A DNA stretch of 64,000 nt from Megalobrama amblycephala (lineage: Eukaryota; Chordata; Actinopteri; Cypriniformes; Xenocyprididae), in the NCBI RefSeq assembly GCF_018812025.1, contig NC_063051.1, positions 3,764,896 through 3,828,895 of the forward strand, read 5' to 3'. Of the stretch, positions 63,077 to 64,000 are shown piece by piece; position 1 is the first letter of the stretch; each line of letters opens with the position of its first letter. Both the position numbers and the translations under genes were made by a program. Under the pieces are notes generated by a model, which saw nothing but the letters and a program-made list of their open reading frames with translations, did no database searches and was not told where the DNA came from.

Positions 63077-64000
63077 TTAAAGATGCCCTAGATTCAAAAA
63101 TTGAATTTACCTCAGCATAGTTAAATAACAAGAGTTCAGTACATGGAAAAGACATACATTGAGTCTGAAACTCCATTGTTTTCCCCTTCCTATATAAATC
63201 TCATTTGTTTAAACAACCTCCGAAGAACAGGCGAATCTCAACATAACACCGACTGTTACGTAACAGTCGGGGTGAACGCCCCAATATTTGCATATATGCC
63301 AGCCCATGTTCCCAACATTATAAAAGGCATTAGACAAGGGCAGCCAGTTAACGTCTGGATCTGTGCACAGCTGAATCATCAGACTAGGTAAGCAAGCAAG
63401 AACAATAGCAAAAAATGGCAGATGGAGCAATAATAACTGACATGATCCATGATAACATGATATTTTTTGTGATATTTGTAAATTGTCTTTCTAAATGTTT
63501 CGTTTGCATGTTGCTAATGTACTGTTAAATGTGGTTAAAGTTACCATCGTTTCTTACTGTATTCACGGAGACAAGAGCCGTCGCTATTTTCATTTTTAAA
63601 CACTTGCAGTCTGTATAATGCATAAACACAACTTCATTCTTTATAAATCTCTCCAACAGTGTAGCATTAGCCGTTAGCCACGGAGGACAGCCTCAAATTC
63701 ACTCAGAATAAAACGTTAACATCCAAATAAATACTTTACTCACATAATTCGAAGCATGCATACAGCATGCATGACGAACATCTTGTAAAGATCCATTTGA
63801 GGGTTATATTAGCTGTGTGAACTTTGTAAATGCGCTGTAATATAGTCGACAGCTCATGTGGCAGGGAGCACGCGAACTAAAGGGGCGGCGCTGCCTAAAT
63901 CAGTGCATTGTTAATGATGCCCCAAAATAGGCAGTTATTTTTAAAATTTATAGTTAAAATCTATGGGGTATTTTGGCTGAAACTTCACAGACACATTCAG
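63077..64000 (-). mobile_element. TTAA-flanked 0.93-kb transposon, copy 4, reverse orientation, cut by window end
   Basis: It starts TTAAAGATGCCCTAGATTCA, the reverse of the right tip of the other copies, and proceeds backward through the same sequence. The window ends about 45 bp short of the expected far tip. The central palindrome is intact at 63249-63270. Confidence 0.85.

Overview
The window is vertebrate genomic DNA from a ray-finned fish, most likely a cyprinid. The evidence is a single host gene with GT-AG introns, several dispersed repeat families of the type common in carp and zebrafish relatives, Tc1-like elements, a Ty3/gypsy chromovirus-type retrotransposon and a tRNA-derived SINE. 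There are no prokaryotic features. The species cannot be named from the sequence alone.

Only one host protein-coding gene is supported: a complete RON/MST1R receptor tyrosine kinase on the plus strand. It has 20 coding exons from 25804 to 43233. All splice junctions were read by eye and keep phase, giving 4053 nt and 1350 residues. A likely untranslated first exon ends at 24710, and a poly(A) signal lies at 43775-43780. The protein has Sema, furin site, PSI, IPT repeats, one membrane helix, a juxtamembrane DYR motif, an intact kinase domain and a tyrosine docking tail. It fits the macrophage-stimulating protein receptor better than MET, mainly through its ectodomain.

Layout: 1-467 is the end of a 0.93-kb TTAA-flanked transposon. 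2209-5406 is a decayed gag-only LTR-type element with an inserted CACTG-ended MITE. 5429-24500 is gene-free and holds palindromic repeats, a SINE, microsatellites and a near-perfect 0.8-kb foldback (19278-20074). 24500-43800 is mst1r, with introns full of repeats: a minisatellite in intron 1, nested repeats in intron 4, a dead Tc1/mariner copy in intron 10, a TTAA element in intron 15 and a foldback remnant in intron 16. 43969-47180 is a cluster of three DNA elements, ending with a P-element-like foldback that has 8-bp target duplications and carries part of a THAP DNA-binding domain. 49121-54405 is a young gypsy element with both LTRs, a 5-bp duplication and a gag-pol frame broken only near its end. 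55197-56793 is a dead Tc1 element. 59210-60243 is a repeat interrupted by a 717-bp MITE. 61794-62585 is a long hairpin. 63077-64000 is a fourth copy of the TTAA element in reverse orientation.

The most interesting signals are the THAP-bearing P-like foldback, the TTAA family that carries a perfect D-box-like palindrome (two copies inside mst1r introns), and a candidate self-priming site in the gypsy element. All coordinates come from reading by eye; no alignment or database search was run.
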